Of a stretch of DNA of 64,000 nt, positions 36,333 through 45,677 are shown piece after piece. Under the pieces are notes generated by a model that saw only the letters and a list, made by a program, of their open reading frames with translations, had not been told where the DNA came from and ran no database searches. The translations under genes were made by a program, and so were the position numbers. Position 1 is the first letter of the stretch; every line of letters starts with the position of its first letter. This DNA comes from Legionella clemsonensis (lineage in GTDB: Bacteria; Pseudomonadota; Gammaproteobacteria; Legionellales; Legionellaceae): assembly GCF_002240035.1 (NCBI RefSeq), contig NZ_CP016397.1, forward strand, positions 726,001-790,000, in the 5' to 3' direction.

Positions 36333-36350
36333 CAGCAGCAAAAGCTGCTG
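36333..36350. terminator. Hairpin between the cold-shock gene and hemH
   Basis: CAGCAGC and GCTGCTG form a perfect 7-bp stem with a four-base loop, 17 bp after the cold-shock stop codon on the minus strand. Only a short T-rich stretch follows, so this may attenuate rather than end transcription before hemH. Confidence 0.4.
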
Positions 36351-36366
36351 TATTACCTAAGAGAGT

Positions 36367-36591
36367 TTAAACGCTCGTTTCCTCACTGGCTAGAGCTATC
36401 ACATTTGAGGCATGCAAGCCCCGCTCGCCTTTTTCAAGATCATAGCTTACTTGTTGTCCTGGAACCAGTGTCTTGTAACCTGTACCATGAATTGCCGAAA
36501 AATGTACAAAAACATCTTCACCACCACCTTCTGGTACAATAAAACCCCATCCCTTGGCATTATTGAACCACTTGACTTCGCCTGTAGCCAT
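36367..36591 (-). CDS. Cold-shock domain RNA-binding protein
   Basis: A 74-residue single-domain Csp protein with the RNP1 motif KGWGFIVPE and RNP2 motif [12 protein letters not shown] 36591 is preceded by AAAGGAGGA; an upstream ATG at 36618 lies before that site and is unlikely. The 5' region up to 36830 carries no gene and may be a long structured leader, as usual for csp genes. I cannot assign a specific csp letter. Confidence 0.93.
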   Translation of the reverse strand: MATGEVKWFNNAKGWGFIVPEGGGEDVFVHFSAIHGTGYKTLVPGQQVSYDLEKGERGLHASNVIALASEETSV

Positions 36592-36830
36592 AAATCCTCC
36601 TTTTGCTAAAGCTATCAATCGTCAACAGCTTAAACCGTTGAGCAATTGCCTTCATCCTTAAATGACAATTGTTAAGAAGCCCATCTTAACATGGGTTATT
36701 TCAACATAGCTTAAAATGGGACTAAGTCTCAATAGTTTTTAGAAAAAATTGTGTAATTAACACTATAAAAGGTTAAATACTCAACAATTATGGCTAGAGA
36801 ATAAGCATTTTAGCTAAATATAGTTTTATT

Positions 36831-37709
36831 CTAATGATCAAAAAATTGAGTCTCACGTAATGTCGTGATAAATCGTTGCGCATCGGGACTGAGTTTGTGT
36901 GCTTTACGATAAATTATAAAATAGGGCACATTCAATGCGTCATGTTCATAAATAGTAACTAATTCCTTATCAATAATATTTTTGGGAAGAAAACACCATC
37001 CTAATCCTAGTTTTGCCAATTTTAACAGGGCATAAATAGGTTCAGCCTCATGTCGGACTGCTATGGTTAGATTTTTCCTGAAAACATATTCTTCTAAAAG
37101 CTGTCTGGGAGGAGCATATTTAGGCATTACAATGCCGGGGTGCTCCAAAATTTTGCGCAGGTTTAAATTTTTTTCTTTCAATAAAGGATGAGCGCGTGAA
37201 GTCTTAATGACATAAGGCAAGGTAAATAAAGGAATTAATTCAAATTCATGAGCAATCTTGCTGCTAATGCAGTTAAGACAAATTTCAATGTCACGATTTC
37301 GCAGTGCCTTAAAGCTCATTAAAGGAGAAAGATAACTTACAGAAAAATTTAAATTGCTGTGGTCTTTACCAAAGGAAGCAAGCAAATCAGGAAGCATGAA
37401 GCTGCCTATCAAAAAATCCACACCCACTTTTAAAGGATTTTTCTCTTTATCAAGGAATTGACGGACCGCTGATATACCGGATTGAATAGTTTGCACTGCT
37501 TCAATGACATGAGGAAGAAAAATTTTTCCTGCCTCAGTCAAAACTAAACGATTATGCTCGCGAATAAATAAGGGGGTTTTAATTTCATTTTCCAGAGTGG
37601 CAATTCGTTTGCTAATAGCTGATTGAGTAATATAAAGATAATCAGCTGCCAAGGTAAATGATTGAAAATCTGCTGCAGCGATAAATGCTCTTATTTGATT
37701 AATATCCAT
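36831..37709 (-). CDS. LysR-family transcriptional regulator
   Basis: A 292-residue protein with an N-terminal LysR helix-turn-helix (FTLAADYLYITQSAISKRIATLE) and a periplasmic-binding-like effector domain. No biosynthetic target gene is adjacent: neighbours are the cold-shock gene on one side and a HIT protein diverging on the other. Autoregulation from the 174-bp gap at 37710-37883 is the usual arrangement. The co-inducer is unknown. Confidence 0.92.
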   Translation of the reverse strand: MDINQIRAFIAAADFQSFTLAADYLYITQSAISKRIATLENEIKTPLFIREHNRLVLTEAGKIFLPHVIEAVQTIQSGISAVRQFLDKEKNPLKVGVDFLIGSFMLPDLLASFGKDHSNLNFSVSYLSPLMSFKALRNRDIEICLNCISSKIAHEFELIPLFTLPYVIKTSRAHPLLKEKNLNLRKILEHPGIVMPKYAPPRQLLEEYVFRKNLTIAVRHEAEPIYALLKLAKLGLGWCFLPKNIIDKELVTIYEHDALNVPYFIIYRKAHKLSPDAQRFITTLRETQFFDH

Positions 37710-37883
37710 TTTTCAAGAATGACTGAGATCCCTACTCTAAGTATACTCAAGCTTTGCCAGAAAAATAGCAGTAATCAGGAAGTAGAGAATTAAGTCTTGC
37801 AGCTTTCTCTGTCCTGACACCTTTCCCTAAATGAGATATTATCCCTGTCTATCTTTGTATATATCTGAATAGAGAAGAATATC

Positions 37884-38309
37884 GTGACATTTGAAGTCGA
37901 CAGTAGAATTCGTGCCGGTTCATTTTGGTTGGGTGACTGGCCATTATCGTCTGTTTATTTAAAAAATAATGTATATTTCCCTTGGATAATCTTAATTCCC
38001 CAAGTACCTGATGTACAAGAAATATATCAATTGTCAGCAAAAGACCGAGCACAATTGATGAGCGAAATTACTGCCCTGTCAAGAATAATGGACGATGTCT
38101 TCAAGCCGGATAAATTAAACGTCGGAGCTTTGGGAAATATTGTGTCTCAGCTTCATATTCATATTGTGGCGCGCTTTCGCTACGATAAATGTTGGCCACA
38201 CAGTATTTGGCAGCCTGATGTGGCTATTTCTAGCTACAGTCTTAAGCATACCGAGGAATTAGTTCATCGATTGAAAGAGCAGCTAGCCAATATTTTCGTA
38301 CTCCGGTAA
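37884..38309 (+). CDS. HIT-like domain protein
   Basis: A 141-residue HIT-superfamily protein with VGALGNIVSQLHIHIVARF. The usual His-x-His-x-His triad reads Gln-Leu-His-Ile-His-Ile-Val, so the first position is Gln while the two later histidines are kept. This variant is common in a gammaproteobacterial subgroup. The start is GTG at 37884. Its last 27 bp overlap the convergent glutamate-synthase-like gene. The substrate is probably a nucleotide conjugate. Confidence 0.88.
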   Translation: MTFEVDSRIRAGSFWLGDWPLSSVYLKNNVYFPWIILIPQVPDVQEIYQLSAKDRAQLMSEITALSRIMDDVFKPDKLNVGALGNIVSQLHIHIVARFRYDKCWPHSIWQPDVAISSYSLKHTEELVHRLKEQLANIFVLR

Positions 38310-39815
38310 AGGTTTTTGATTTGGAAAAATTTCCTCAAGTGAAACGGAAAAGCCATCCTCTCTAACTATGCGAGCATGCTTTCGCTTTAATTGTCTTGGT
38401 TCTTCAACACCGCAGGAATGGCAAAGAATTGCAACTTCATGCGCCATATTATTGGCATAATGGTACACACGCTCTGCTTTATCCATGACTACAAGACCGC
38501 GTTGCAAGCGTGGGTTATGGGTAGTAATTCCTGTTGGGCAGGTATTCTTGTGGCATTGCATGGCTTGAATACAACCTAAAGCCAGCATAAAGCCACGTGC
38601 TGAGTTGACAAAATCTGCACCGGCACAAAGCGCCCAGGTAACTCCTGAAGGAGTGATAAGTTTGCCACTGGCAATTACCTTAATTCGTTCACGCAAATTA
38701 TAAAGGACAAGAATATCAACCAGCTTTGGTAAGGATTCCTGAATAGGAATGCCCATGTAATCCATTAACCCTTGTGGTGAGGCTCCAGTGCCACCATCTG
38801 CGCTGTCAAGCGTAATGAAATCGGGGGCAAATTTAATGCCTTTTTTGTGAATAGCCTTACATAAATCATGCACCCATTCGTAACTGCCTAATACAAATTT
38901 GCAGCCTACAGGCTTGCCTGTAATTTCACGAACATGCTCGATGCTATCCAACAATTCATCCACATTACTGATATCAATATGGCGATTAGGGCTAATAGAG
39001 TCAACATGAGGTAAAATGCCTCTAATTTCGGCTACTTCCTCTGTTACTTTGACGGCGGGAAGAAGTCCACCTTTACCTGGCTTGGCTCCTTGGCTTAGTT
39101 TAATTTCAAACATTTTAATACAATCTATTGCAGCAAGTTCCTGTAAGCGTTTATCCGATAAATTGCCTTCTTTGTCTCTGAATCCATATTTCGCTGTTCC
39201 TATCTGAGCAACAACATCGCAACCTGATTCTAAATGATAAGGAGAAACACCTCCTTCCCCCGTATTCAACCAACAGCCAGCTTTTTTAGCACCTCGGGCC
39301 AGGGCTTGAATGGCTGGTTTGGAAATAGCACCATAACTCATCGCTGAAATGTTAAAAATGTGGCTGGAGGTATAAGGTTGTCTGCAGTAAGGTCCGATAG
39401 TTAAGGGCCGAATGGTTGCTTTGTCGGTTGCAAGCGGGGGAAATGGAGCGCTCACAAAATAGACAGTTCCAGTGTTATGTAAAGGTCTGGTGGAGCCGAA
39501 GCCAATCGTAGTATCTACATTCTTGGCGGCACGGTACACCCAGGAACGCTCCGCTCTGTTAAATGGCATTTCTTCTCTGTCATTTGCAAAAAAGTACTGG
39601 CGGAAAAACTCTCCTAAAAATTCAAAGAAGTAACGAAAATGACCTACGATGGGATAATTGCGCAAAATGGCATGATGTTTTTGACGCCTGTCCCAGAGAT
39701 AAACAGAGACTAGCAAGATAGCCAAGCCAAGAACAAGCAGCAGCAAAATGACTTCATTTAATTCCAGAGCGCGCAGGAAAAAAACATCTTTCTTGGTAAG
39801 TTGAAGAGTTTCCAC
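38283..39815 (-). CDS. Membrane-anchored FMN-binding glutamate synthase-family protein
   Basis: A 510-residue protein with one N-terminal membrane helix (about residues 19-41) and a GltS-type FMN barrel, with SYGAISKPAIQALARGAKKAG, the GQIGTAKYG-like block, KPGKGGLLPA and DSADGGTGASP. A cluster of cysteines (CHKNTCPTGITT) matches the 3Fe-4S region of glutamate synthase. Lacking the amidotransferase domain, it belongs to the stand-alone GltB2-like group, whose role is uncertain. The 238-bp upstream gap (39816-40053) shows no gene. Confidence 0.9.
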   Translation of the reverse strand: METLQLTKKDVFFLRALELNEVILLLLVLGLAILLVSVYLWDRRQKHHAILRNYPIVGHFRYFFEFLGEFFRQYFFANDREEMPFNRAERSWVYRAAKNVDTTIGFGSTRPLHNTGTVYFVSAPFPPLATDKATIRPLTIGPYCRQPYTSSHIFNISAMSYGAISKPAIQALARGAKKAGCWLNTGEGGVSPYHLESGCDVVAQIGTAKYGFRDKEGNLSDKRLQELAAIDCIKMFEIKLSQGAKPGKGGLLPAVKVTEEVAEIRGILPHVDSISPNRHIDISNVDELLDSIEHVREITGKPVGCKFVLGSYEWVHDLCKAIHKKGIKFAPDFITLDSADGGTGASPQGLMDYMGIPIQESLPKLVDILVLYNLRERIKVIASGKLITPSGVTWALCAGADFVNSARGFMLALGCIQAMQCHKNTCPTGITTHNPRLQRGLVVMDKAERVYHYANNMAHEVAILCHSCGVEEPRQLKRKHARIVREDGFSVSLEEIFPNQKPLPEYENIG

Positions 39816-40053
39816 GTTAATACTTCCTTCTACTCAAATCTAGAATAACTCTACAATCTAATTTCTTATTCATTTCAAACTACTCTAAGTGGTATTGCAA
39901 AGATAGTCTATAGAAAAATTTTTTTGGGGAGTATTGTCTTAATTTTTAGTACATATTTGTAAAATAGCAAAATTTACTCTTATCCTTACTAAAGTGAATG
40001 CATTTATTTAGTGTATACTTATAGTAAATCAATTAGGATTCAGGGGGTGTGCC

Positions 40054-40617
40054 ATGAAAATAACTTCCTCATTGGCTAACCACCTGTTAATTGCTATGCC
40101 TTCATTGACTGATCCTAACTTCGACCATGCAGTGGTTTATATTTGTGAACATCATGTTCAGGGCACTGTAGGTTTAATTATCAATCGGCCAATGCAATAT
40201 CCTCTTGGCCTGGTTTTTGAGCAAATGCAAATTGAACCCGCCAAAGTTGAACATAATCAGAAACCTTTGCTTTTCGGTGGACCAATACAGCCTGAGCGAG
40301 GTTTTGTCATTCATCGTCCTATTGGTGGGTGGCGTTCAAGCTTGTCCTTACGTGATGACGTGACCGTGACTACTTCCAATGATATTATTCGCGCAATAGC
40401 TGAGGATAAAGGCCCCAAAGATGCATTAGTAACTTTGGGCTATTCTGGTTGGGGTGAGAATCAGTTGGAAGAGGAGGTACTGAATAATGCCTGGCTAGTA
40501 TGTCCTTTTACTCCCGAGCTATTGTATGAAGTTCCTTTTTCTGAGCGCTGGGAATACGCAGGTTCACTTATTGGCGTTAAGATGAGTCAATTAACTTCTA
40601 TCATCGGTCACGCATAA
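40054..40617 (+). CDS. yqgE: YqgE/AlgH family protein
   Basis: A 187-residue protein of the UPF0301 (YqgE/AlgH) family with the opening LANHLLIAMPSL, VGLIINRPM, LLFGGPIQPERGFVIH and ALVTLGYSGWGENQLEEE. Function is not firmly established; AlgH was linked to alginate regulation in Pseudomonas. It precedes ruvX by 22 bp, an arrangement conserved in gammaproteobacteria, and pyrB follows, so the three form an operon. Confidence 0.95.
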   Translation: MKITSSLANHLLIAMPSLTDPNFDHAVVYICEHHVQGTVGLIINRPMQYPLGLVFEQMQIEPAKVEHNQKPLLFGGPIQPERGFVIHRPIGGWRSSLSLRDDVTVTTSNDIIRAIAEDKGPKDALVTLGYSGWGENQLEEEVLNNAWLVCPFTPELLYEVPFSERWEYAGSLIGVKMSQLTSIIGHA

Positions 40618-40639
40618 TTATTTTTTATAGAGGTGTTTA

Positions 40640-41059
40640 ATGCCTGAAGGGGTTTATTTAGGCTTTGATTTTGGCTATAAACGGATTGGTGTGGCGGTTG
40701 GCCAGCGTATTACTTTAACGGCCAGACCGTTGACTACACTGGATGCAAAGCAGGGTATTCCCAATTGGGATGAACTACAAAAAATTATTACTGAATGGCG
40801 TCCAGAAGCTTTAATTGTAGGACTTCCCACTTGTATTGATGATAGTGAACAATATACCACCGCAGCTGCTCGTGGTTTTGCTCGAGAGATGGAAGAACGA
40901 TTTTCGTTACCTGTTCATTTAGTGGATGAGCGTCTTTCTACTGTAGAAGCACGATCACAGTTGTTTGCTGAAGGGGGATACCGTAAAATTAAGCAATCCA
41001 AGGTCGATAGCTTTGCTGCCTGTATTATTCTACAGCAGTGGCTACAATTTCCTGAATAA
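40640..41059 (+). CDS. ruvX: Holliday-junction resolvase-like YqgF/RuvX
   Basis: A 139-residue RNase H-fold nuclease with the first catalytic Asp in GFDFGYKRIGVAVG, Glu and Asp in LVDERLSTVEA and the final Asp in SKVDSFAACIIL. It is implicated in rRNA 5'-end or Holliday junction processing. It follows yqgE and is three bases from pyrB. Confidence 0.95.
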   Translation: MPEGVYLGFDFGYKRIGVAVGQRITLTARPLTTLDAKQGIPNWDELQKIITEWRPEALIVGLPTCIDDSEQYTTAAARGFAREMEERFSLPVHLVDERLSTVEARSQLFAEGGYRKIKQSKVDSFAACIILQQWLQFPE

Positions 41060-41062
41060 AAT

Positions 41063-41959
41063 ATGAAACATTTTCTAGAAATCAGTCAATTAACACATCA
41101 AGAAATTAATGCTCTATTAGAACGAGCGCTTTATTTCAAAAATACTCCTCATTATCCGGATTATTCAAAGCATACTGTAGCTACACTTTTTTATGAAAAC
41201 AGCACGCGTACTCGAGTAAGTTTTGAGTTGGCTGCTAAGAAACTGGCCATGACAGTGGTGGATTTAAATTTACAGACTTCTTCTGAAGTGAAAGGTGAAG
41301 CGATTGAAGATACTGTTGCTACCTTGGCTGCGATGGGGATTGATTTGTTTGTAATTCGACACAGTCAAAATGGTTTACAACAAGCCCTGGCCAATCGATT
41401 TAAAGACAAAGTGAAAATTATTAATGCTGGTGATGGTCAACATGCTCATCCAAGTCAAGCGCTATTGGATTTTATGACTATTTATGAGCAAAAACCGCAA
41501 TTTAGTGCGCTTAAAATTGCAATCGTGGGCAATATCCGTCATTCGCGTGTAGCAAACTCCTTGCAATGTCTTTGTTCAACATTAGGTGTTAAGGAGCTGG
41601 CACTGGTAGCGCCTGAAATTTGGCAACCGCAGCGCGTTCACTTTGGCTACGTCACGGATTCTTTACCCAAAGGATTGGATGGTGCCGATGTGATTATTTG
41701 TTTACGAGTTCAACATGAACGGCTCCAGAAAAATGAGCATCTGGATTTACACACCTATCGTCAAAATTTTGCACTGACTGTTAAGACACTTAATTATGCG
41801 AAATCCGATGTGATGCTTCTGCATCCCGGTCCTATCAATCGAGGCGTTGAGATTGATAGTGATGTTGCAGATGGTCCCCAATCATTCATTCTGCAACAGG
41901 TAATCAATGGTGTTTTCATACGAATGGCTATTCTGGATGCACTGGCTACAAAAATTTAA
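41063..41959 (+). CDS. pyrB: Aspartate carbamoyltransferase catalytic subunit
   Basis: A 298-residue protein with the carbamoyl-phosphate motif STRTRVSFE, the GDGQHAHPSQALLD segment and the LHPGPINRGVEI aspartate-binding end. It catalyses the first committed step of pyrimidine synthesis. No pyrI regulatory subunit or pyrC-like partner is adjacent; it is instead tied to yqgE-ruvX. The 3-bp gap after ruvX suggests coupling. Confidence 0.95.
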   Translation: MKHFLEISQLTHQEINALLERALYFKNTPHYPDYSKHTVATLFYENSTRTRVSFELAAKKLAMTVVDLNLQTSSEVKGEAIEDTVATLAAMGIDLFVIRHSQNGLQQALANRFKDKVKIINAGDGQHAHPSQALLDFMTIYEQKPQFSALKIAIVGNIRHSRVANSLQCLCSTLGVKELALVAPEIWQPQRVHFGYVTDSLPKGLDGADVIICLRVQHERLQKNEHLDLHTYRQNFALTVKTLNYAKSDVMLLHPGPINRGVEIDSDVADGPQSFILQQVINGVFIRMAILDALATKI

Positions 41960-41973
41960 TGAGTGCTCTCTGC

Positions 41974-43485
41974 TCATTTCGGTAGTTGTAAATTTTGCCT
42001 GAACGATAAAGCTTGCTGCAGGGCACTTAAGTCTACTTTCTCCAGATTATTCATATCGGCAATAGTTCTTGCCACTTTCAGAAGACGGTGGTAGGCACGT
42101 GCCGATAATTTAAGCTGGTTCATGACTTCACTTAAAAACCCTTGTTCTGCCTGGCTTAATTGACAGAATTCTTCACAATCTTTAGCGTCAAGTTGGGCAT
42201 TAATACAATTTTGTCGGCTTAGCTGACGCGCTCTAACTTGTTCAACAGTTTGTCTGATCCGTTTGCTTTCTCCTGCAGTAGTAAGATTGGGTTTAATTAA
42301 TTCCTCTTGTGTTAATGCTTGCAAGGTTATTTGCATATCAATTCTGTCAAGCAGTGGAGCTGATAATTTTGCCAAATAACGAGTAATGCGTTCAGGACTA
42401 CAAAGACAGCTTGCTTGAGGATTCCCCCACTGACCACAAGGGCAAGGATTCATCGCAGCAACAAGTTGAAATTGGGCAGGAAATTCAATTTGAGTCGCTG
42501 CCCGGGAAATCCAGATATTCCCTGATTCCAGGGGTTCACGTAAGGTTTCCAGTACTTGCTTATGAAACTCAGGCAATTCATCAAGAAATAATACGCCATT
42601 ATGGGCCAGTGAAATCTCCCCTGGCTTTGGTGGATTACCTCCACCTACTAGTGCAACTTGGGAGGCTGTGTGATGTGGCGAACGAAATGGTGGAGAGCGC
42701 CAGCTATTAAAATCTGGAAGCCGTCCACGAATGGACTTAATGGCAGCACATTCAAGTGCTTGAGTTTCGCTAAGATCTGGAAGGAGGGTAGCGAAGCGTT
42801 TGGCCAACATGGTTTTACCACTCCCGGGAGGTCCGCTTAATAAAATACTATGACCTCCACAAGCCGCAATTTCCATCGCTCGCTTTGCATGATACTGACC
42901 CTTAATATCAGACCAATCCATTTTCCCATTTACATAGGTAGTTTCAGGACGCGCAGGTAGGACTTTAAGCGGTGTATTTTGACATAGATAACTGCACACC
43001 TCGCGCAAGTTATTGGCACTAAACACGTCATTATAGCCTGCCAGTGAGGCTTCTGCAGCATTAGCTGTAGCAATTACTAATTTTTGATTATCCCGCCGCA
43101 CAGCCAGGACTGCAGGAATGATAGCGGATACACCACGCAAATTACCACTCAAGGCGAGTTCACTAATAAATTCATGTGTAGCTAACTTATCTACAGGTAG
43201 CTGGCCTGAAGCTGCAAGAATACCTACGGCAATAGGTAAATCAAAACCACTCCCTGATTTGGGTAAATCGGCAGGAGCAAGATTGACTGTGATTTTACGA
43301 CAGGGAAACTCAAATTGACTATTAATGATTGCACTACGAACTCTGTCTTTGCTTTCCTTAACAGCAGTTTCGGCAAGCCCCACAATTGTGAAGCTGGGCA
43401 AGCCATTGGATAAATGGACTTCGACAGAAACAGACTGCGCGAGTATACCTACAGTACTACGCGTTTTGCTAAAAGCGAGATTCAT
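41974..43485 (-). CDS. YifB/ComM Mg-chelatase-like AAA ATPase
   Basis: A 503-residue protein with the N-terminal ChlI-like domain (GLPSFTIVGLAETAVKES), Walker A SGPPGSGKTMLAKR (about residue 210), Walker B LFLDELPEF and a C-terminal Mg-chelatase domain. ComM is a hexameric helicase that promotes branch migration during natural transformation, which suits a competence-prone Legionella. It converges with pyrB, 14 bp apart. Confidence 0.95.
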   Translation of the reverse strand: MNLAFSKTRSTVGILAQSVSVEVHLSNGLPSFTIVGLAETAVKESKDRVRSAIINSQFEFPCRKITVNLAPADLPKSGSGFDLPIAVGILAASGQLPVDKLATHEFISELALSGNLRGVSAIIPAVLAVRRDNQKLVIATANAAEASLAGYNDVFSANNLREVCSYLCQNTPLKVLPARPETTYVNGKMDWSDIKGQYHAKRAMEIAACGGHSILLSGPPGSGKTMLAKRFATLLPDLSETQALECAAIKSIRGRLPDFNSWRSPPFRSPHHTASQVALVGGGNPPKPGEISLAHNGVLFLDELPEFHKQVLETLREPLESGNIWISRAATQIEFPAQFQLVAAMNPCPCGQWGNPQASCLCSPERITRYLAKLSAPLLDRIDMQITLQALTQEELIKPNLTTAGESKRIRQTVEQVRARQLSRQNCINAQLDAKDCEEFCQLSQAEQGFLSEVMNQLKLSARAYHRLLKVARTIADMNNLEKVDLSALQQALSFRQNLQLPK

Positions 43486-43570
43486 CGTTATCTTCCTGAT
43501 TTAAAGTTGGACTGTACTACACGCTAATTAGTCTATCGTGTTCTTACTTGGATTAGCGAGAAAAAATTTC

Positions 43571-43825
43571 CTATTTAGCTGTTTTGTTTTTTATTTGAAG
43601 TTTTTCAATTTGTTGTTGTAAATCATCAAGTTTTTCACGTGTCCTTGCCAATACTTTGGTCTGAATATCGAATTCTTCTCTTGTGACCAAATCCAAACGT
43701 GCGAAGGCAGCCTGCAAGACTTCTTTGAATTTTTGTTGAATATCATTTTCAAAGTTTTGTAGACTTGTGGGTAAAGTGGCAAAAAGTGTTTTTGCCAGAT
43801 CGTCAAGATGTTTTGAATGAAACAT
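43571..43825 (-). CDS. ubiK: Ubiquinone biosynthesis accessory factor UbiK (YqiC)
   Basis: An 84-residue protein with an amphipathic N-terminal half and a coiled-coil C-terminus (DIQTKVLARTREKLDDLQQQIEKL), the BMFP family pattern. It assists UbiJ in ubiquinone synthesis. It diverges from the PII gene; the 93-bp gap probably holds both promoters. Confidence 0.88.
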   Translation of the reverse strand: MFHSKHLDDLAKTLFATLPTSLQNFENDIQQKFKEVLQAAFARLDLVTREEFDIQTKVLARTREKLDDLQQQIEKLQIKNKTAK

Positions 43826-43918
43826 GCAAATCTCCTGCGTGTTTTTTGTTGGCGACAGTTTAACAAAATTTGAGGCTGTCAGTCATGTATTATCATTATG
43901 ATGTCATGAGGAATGACC

Positions 43919-44257
43919 ATGAAAATGCTCACCGCGATTATCAAACCCTTTAAACTTGATGATGTGCACGAGGCGCTGATGGAAATTGGTGTCCCTGGAG
44001 TAACGATTTCTGAGACGCGTGGCTTTGGTCGTCAGAAGGGACATACAGAACTTTATAGAGGTGCTGAATATGTAGTTGACTTCTTACCGAAGATCAAAAT
44101 TGAACTTGCACTTCCTGATGATATGGTCGAAGCCGCGATTGACGCGATTTGTAAAGCAGCTTATACCGGCAAAATTGGCGACGGAAAAATTTTTGTTTAT
44201 GAGCTGCAGCAGGTTGTGCGCATTCGTACTGGTGAAGTAGGCAATGATGCGCTTTAG
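43919..44257 (+). CDS. PII nitrogen regulatory protein (GlnB/GlnK)
   Basis: A 112-residue PII protein with KMLTAIIKPFKLDDV at the start, the T-loop Tyr51 in TELYRGAEY for uridylylation and the C-terminal GKIGDGKIFVYEL. ATG 43919 is preferred because GAGGA is seven bases upstream and the protein then has standard length; ATG 43913 would sit directly on that site. There is no amtB next to it, so I cannot decide between GlnB and GlnK. Confidence 0.95.
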   Translation: MKMLTAIIKPFKLDDVHEALMEIGVPGVTISETRGFGRQKGHTELYRGAEYVVDFLPKIKIELALPDDMVEAAIDAICKAAYTGKIGDGKIFVYELQQVVRIRTGEVGNDAL

Positions 44258-44262
44258 TCTCT

Positions 44263-44733
44263 TTAAGGTTTTAAATGGGTAGTAATAAAATTCCATTCTT
44301 CCTTGGTTACGGGTAAAACAGACAAACGATTCCCTTTACGCAAAAGGAGCATGTTCTCGAGCTCGGGATATTGTCTTAGTGTATCTAGAGATATTAACTG
44401 CTTAAATTTTTCTTTAAAACAAATGTCCACCATGTACCAGCGTGGTTTATCGGGGGTGCTCTTAGGATCAGGATGCTCACTCTCAGGATCAAAGGCCGTA
44501 TGATCCGGATAGGCATTGCTGACCACCTCGGCAATACCTATGATCCCTGGTGGATTACAATTTGAGTGATAAAAAAATACTTGATCCCCAATAGTCATCT
44601 CATTACGCATAAAGTTACGTGCCTGATAGTTGCGTACCCCATCCCAATGCACTGTCTGATTGGGGCTGTTACGTAAATCATCGATGCTAAAACAATCAGG
44701 TTCTGACTTCATTAACCAATAACGCGTCATCAT
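44263..44733 (-). CDS. EVE domain protein
   Basis: A 156-residue PUA-like EVE protein, with the family opening YWLMKSEP, WDGVRNYQARN, VFFYHSNC and a late VLPVTKEEW. EVE domains bind modified bases in DNA or RNA. It overlaps ygfA as ATGA and converges with the PII gene (5 bp apart). Confidence 0.93.
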   Translation of the reverse strand: MMTRYWLMKSEPDCFSIDDLRNSPNQTVHWDGVRNYQARNFMRNEMTIGDQVFFYHSNCNPPGIIGIAEVVSNAYPDHTAFDPESEHPDPKSTPDKPRWYMVDICFKEKFKQLISLDTLRQYPELENMLLLRKGNRLSVLPVTKEEWNFITTHLKP

Positions 44734-45302
44734 TTACTCCAATAAATTGCGCGAGGTGTAATTATTGCTGTCAAAGCAACATCCCAGGGTTGAGCTTCGA
44801 TATAGAGTTGCCGTTGGAATTCATAGGCTACACCGATGAGCAATGGATGGTTTTCATTAGCTAAAGTCCGATCATAATAACCGGCTCCCATACCTAAACG
44901 TGTTCCCTTTTCATCAAAGGCTACCAAAGGCATAAAAATAATATCCAGTTCCCGTATTGGAATGGCGGTTTTTCTGTCAACGTCTGGTTCTGGAATACCA
45001 TAGTTATTATTAACAAAGGGAGTTGCTGGCGTTGCTGGTAAAAATAAAAGTGTTTTATCTTTATTGAGTACAGGATAATAACAAAATTTTCCCTGTAATG
45101 GAGCCGAGTCCCACAAAGCCTTTAAACTAATTTCACCACCTACAGGTTTATACAGTGCAATGTGTTTAGCGTAACGATAGTGTTCCATGGCGCGAATCCG
45201 GGAACAAACTTGTTTGGAGGCGGTATGCTGATAAGAGAGGGGCAGCTTTTCGCGAATTTGTCGACAACAATTTCTTAAGGCAAGTTTAAAGCGATCGGCC
45301 AT
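44730..45302 (-). CDS. ygfA: 5-formyltetrahydrofolate cyclo-ligase
   Basis: A 190-residue protein with IALYKPVGGEIS, LDIIFMPLVAFDEKGTRLGMG and the phosphate-binding GAGYYDR motif. It converts 5-formyl-THF to methenyl-THF using ATP. It is the upstream gene of the EVE pair. In many gammaproteobacteria ssrS (6S RNA) precedes ygfA; the 193-bp upstream gap here shows no recognisable 6S-like structure. Confidence 0.9.
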   Translation of the reverse strand: MADRFKLALRNCCRQIREKLPLSYQHTASKQVCSRIRAMEHYRYAKHIALYKPVGGEISLKALWDSAPLQGKFCYYPVLNKDKTLLFLPATPATPFVNNNYGIPEPDVDRKTAIPIRELDIIFMPLVAFDEKGTRLGMGAGYYDRTLANENHPLLIGVAYEFQRQLYIEAQPWDVALTAIITPRAIYWSK

Positions 45303-45441
45303 ATAATCTATCTCTTTATAAAAGTTTTCCCTGCAAAGGCTTATGTTATTCCAAGTCTTGGGCTTAATGAAGAAAAAAATTTTAAAAAAACTCTAGGCAT
45401 TATTGAAAAAATAAGGTATATAGCTGTCGAATTTACTGGTA

Positions 45442-45465
45442 CTTGGTAGCTAAACCACTACCAAG
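45442..45465. repeat. Hairpin-forming inverted repeat upstream of the 59-codon gene
   Basis: CTTGGTAG (45442-45449) and CTACCAAG (45458-45465) form a perfect 8-bp stem with an eight-base loop. It lies between the divergent ygfA and the small acidic gene. No T-run follows on either strand, so an operator is as likely as a terminator. Confidence 0.4.
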
Positions 45466-45495
45466 CGGATAGCGAGTAAGCTTTGAGAGAATAGC

Positions 45496-45675
45496 ATGAG
45501 TGACATGTTTGATGATGATGATTTGGATGAAGTTGATCCTTTCATAAATCCTGAAGAAGAATTAATTAATACCGATGCATCTGGAAATCCAACACTGGAT
45601 GCGCGTAGACGTCTTGAAAATATGCTGGAAGAAAAACGTTTGCGTGATGAACTTGATGATTTTGTTGATTATTAG
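45496..45675 (+). CDS. Small acidic PA3496-like protein
   Basis: A 59-residue highly acidic protein starting MSDMFDDDDLDEVDP, with a basic helix DARRRLENMLEEKRLR near the C-terminus followed by DELDDFVDY. This arrangement matches a small gammaproteobacterial family named after P. aeruginosa PA3496. GAGAGAA lies before the ATG. The pabC-like gene begins two bases after its stop, so they are probably coupled. Function is unknown. Confidence 0.8.
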   Translation: MSDMFDDDDLDEVDPFINPEEELINTDASGNPTLDARRRLENMLEEKRLRDELDDFVDY

Positions 45676-45677
45676 TA

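Noticed and set aside
36285..36341. TTG start extending ferrochelatase by 19 residues
   Set aside because: The extension is Cys-rich, not family-like, and begins inside a hairpin sequence.
45303..45495. 6S RNA gene upstream of ygfA
   Set aside because: ssrS often sits here, but I see no long imperfect stem with a central bubble or conserved ends.
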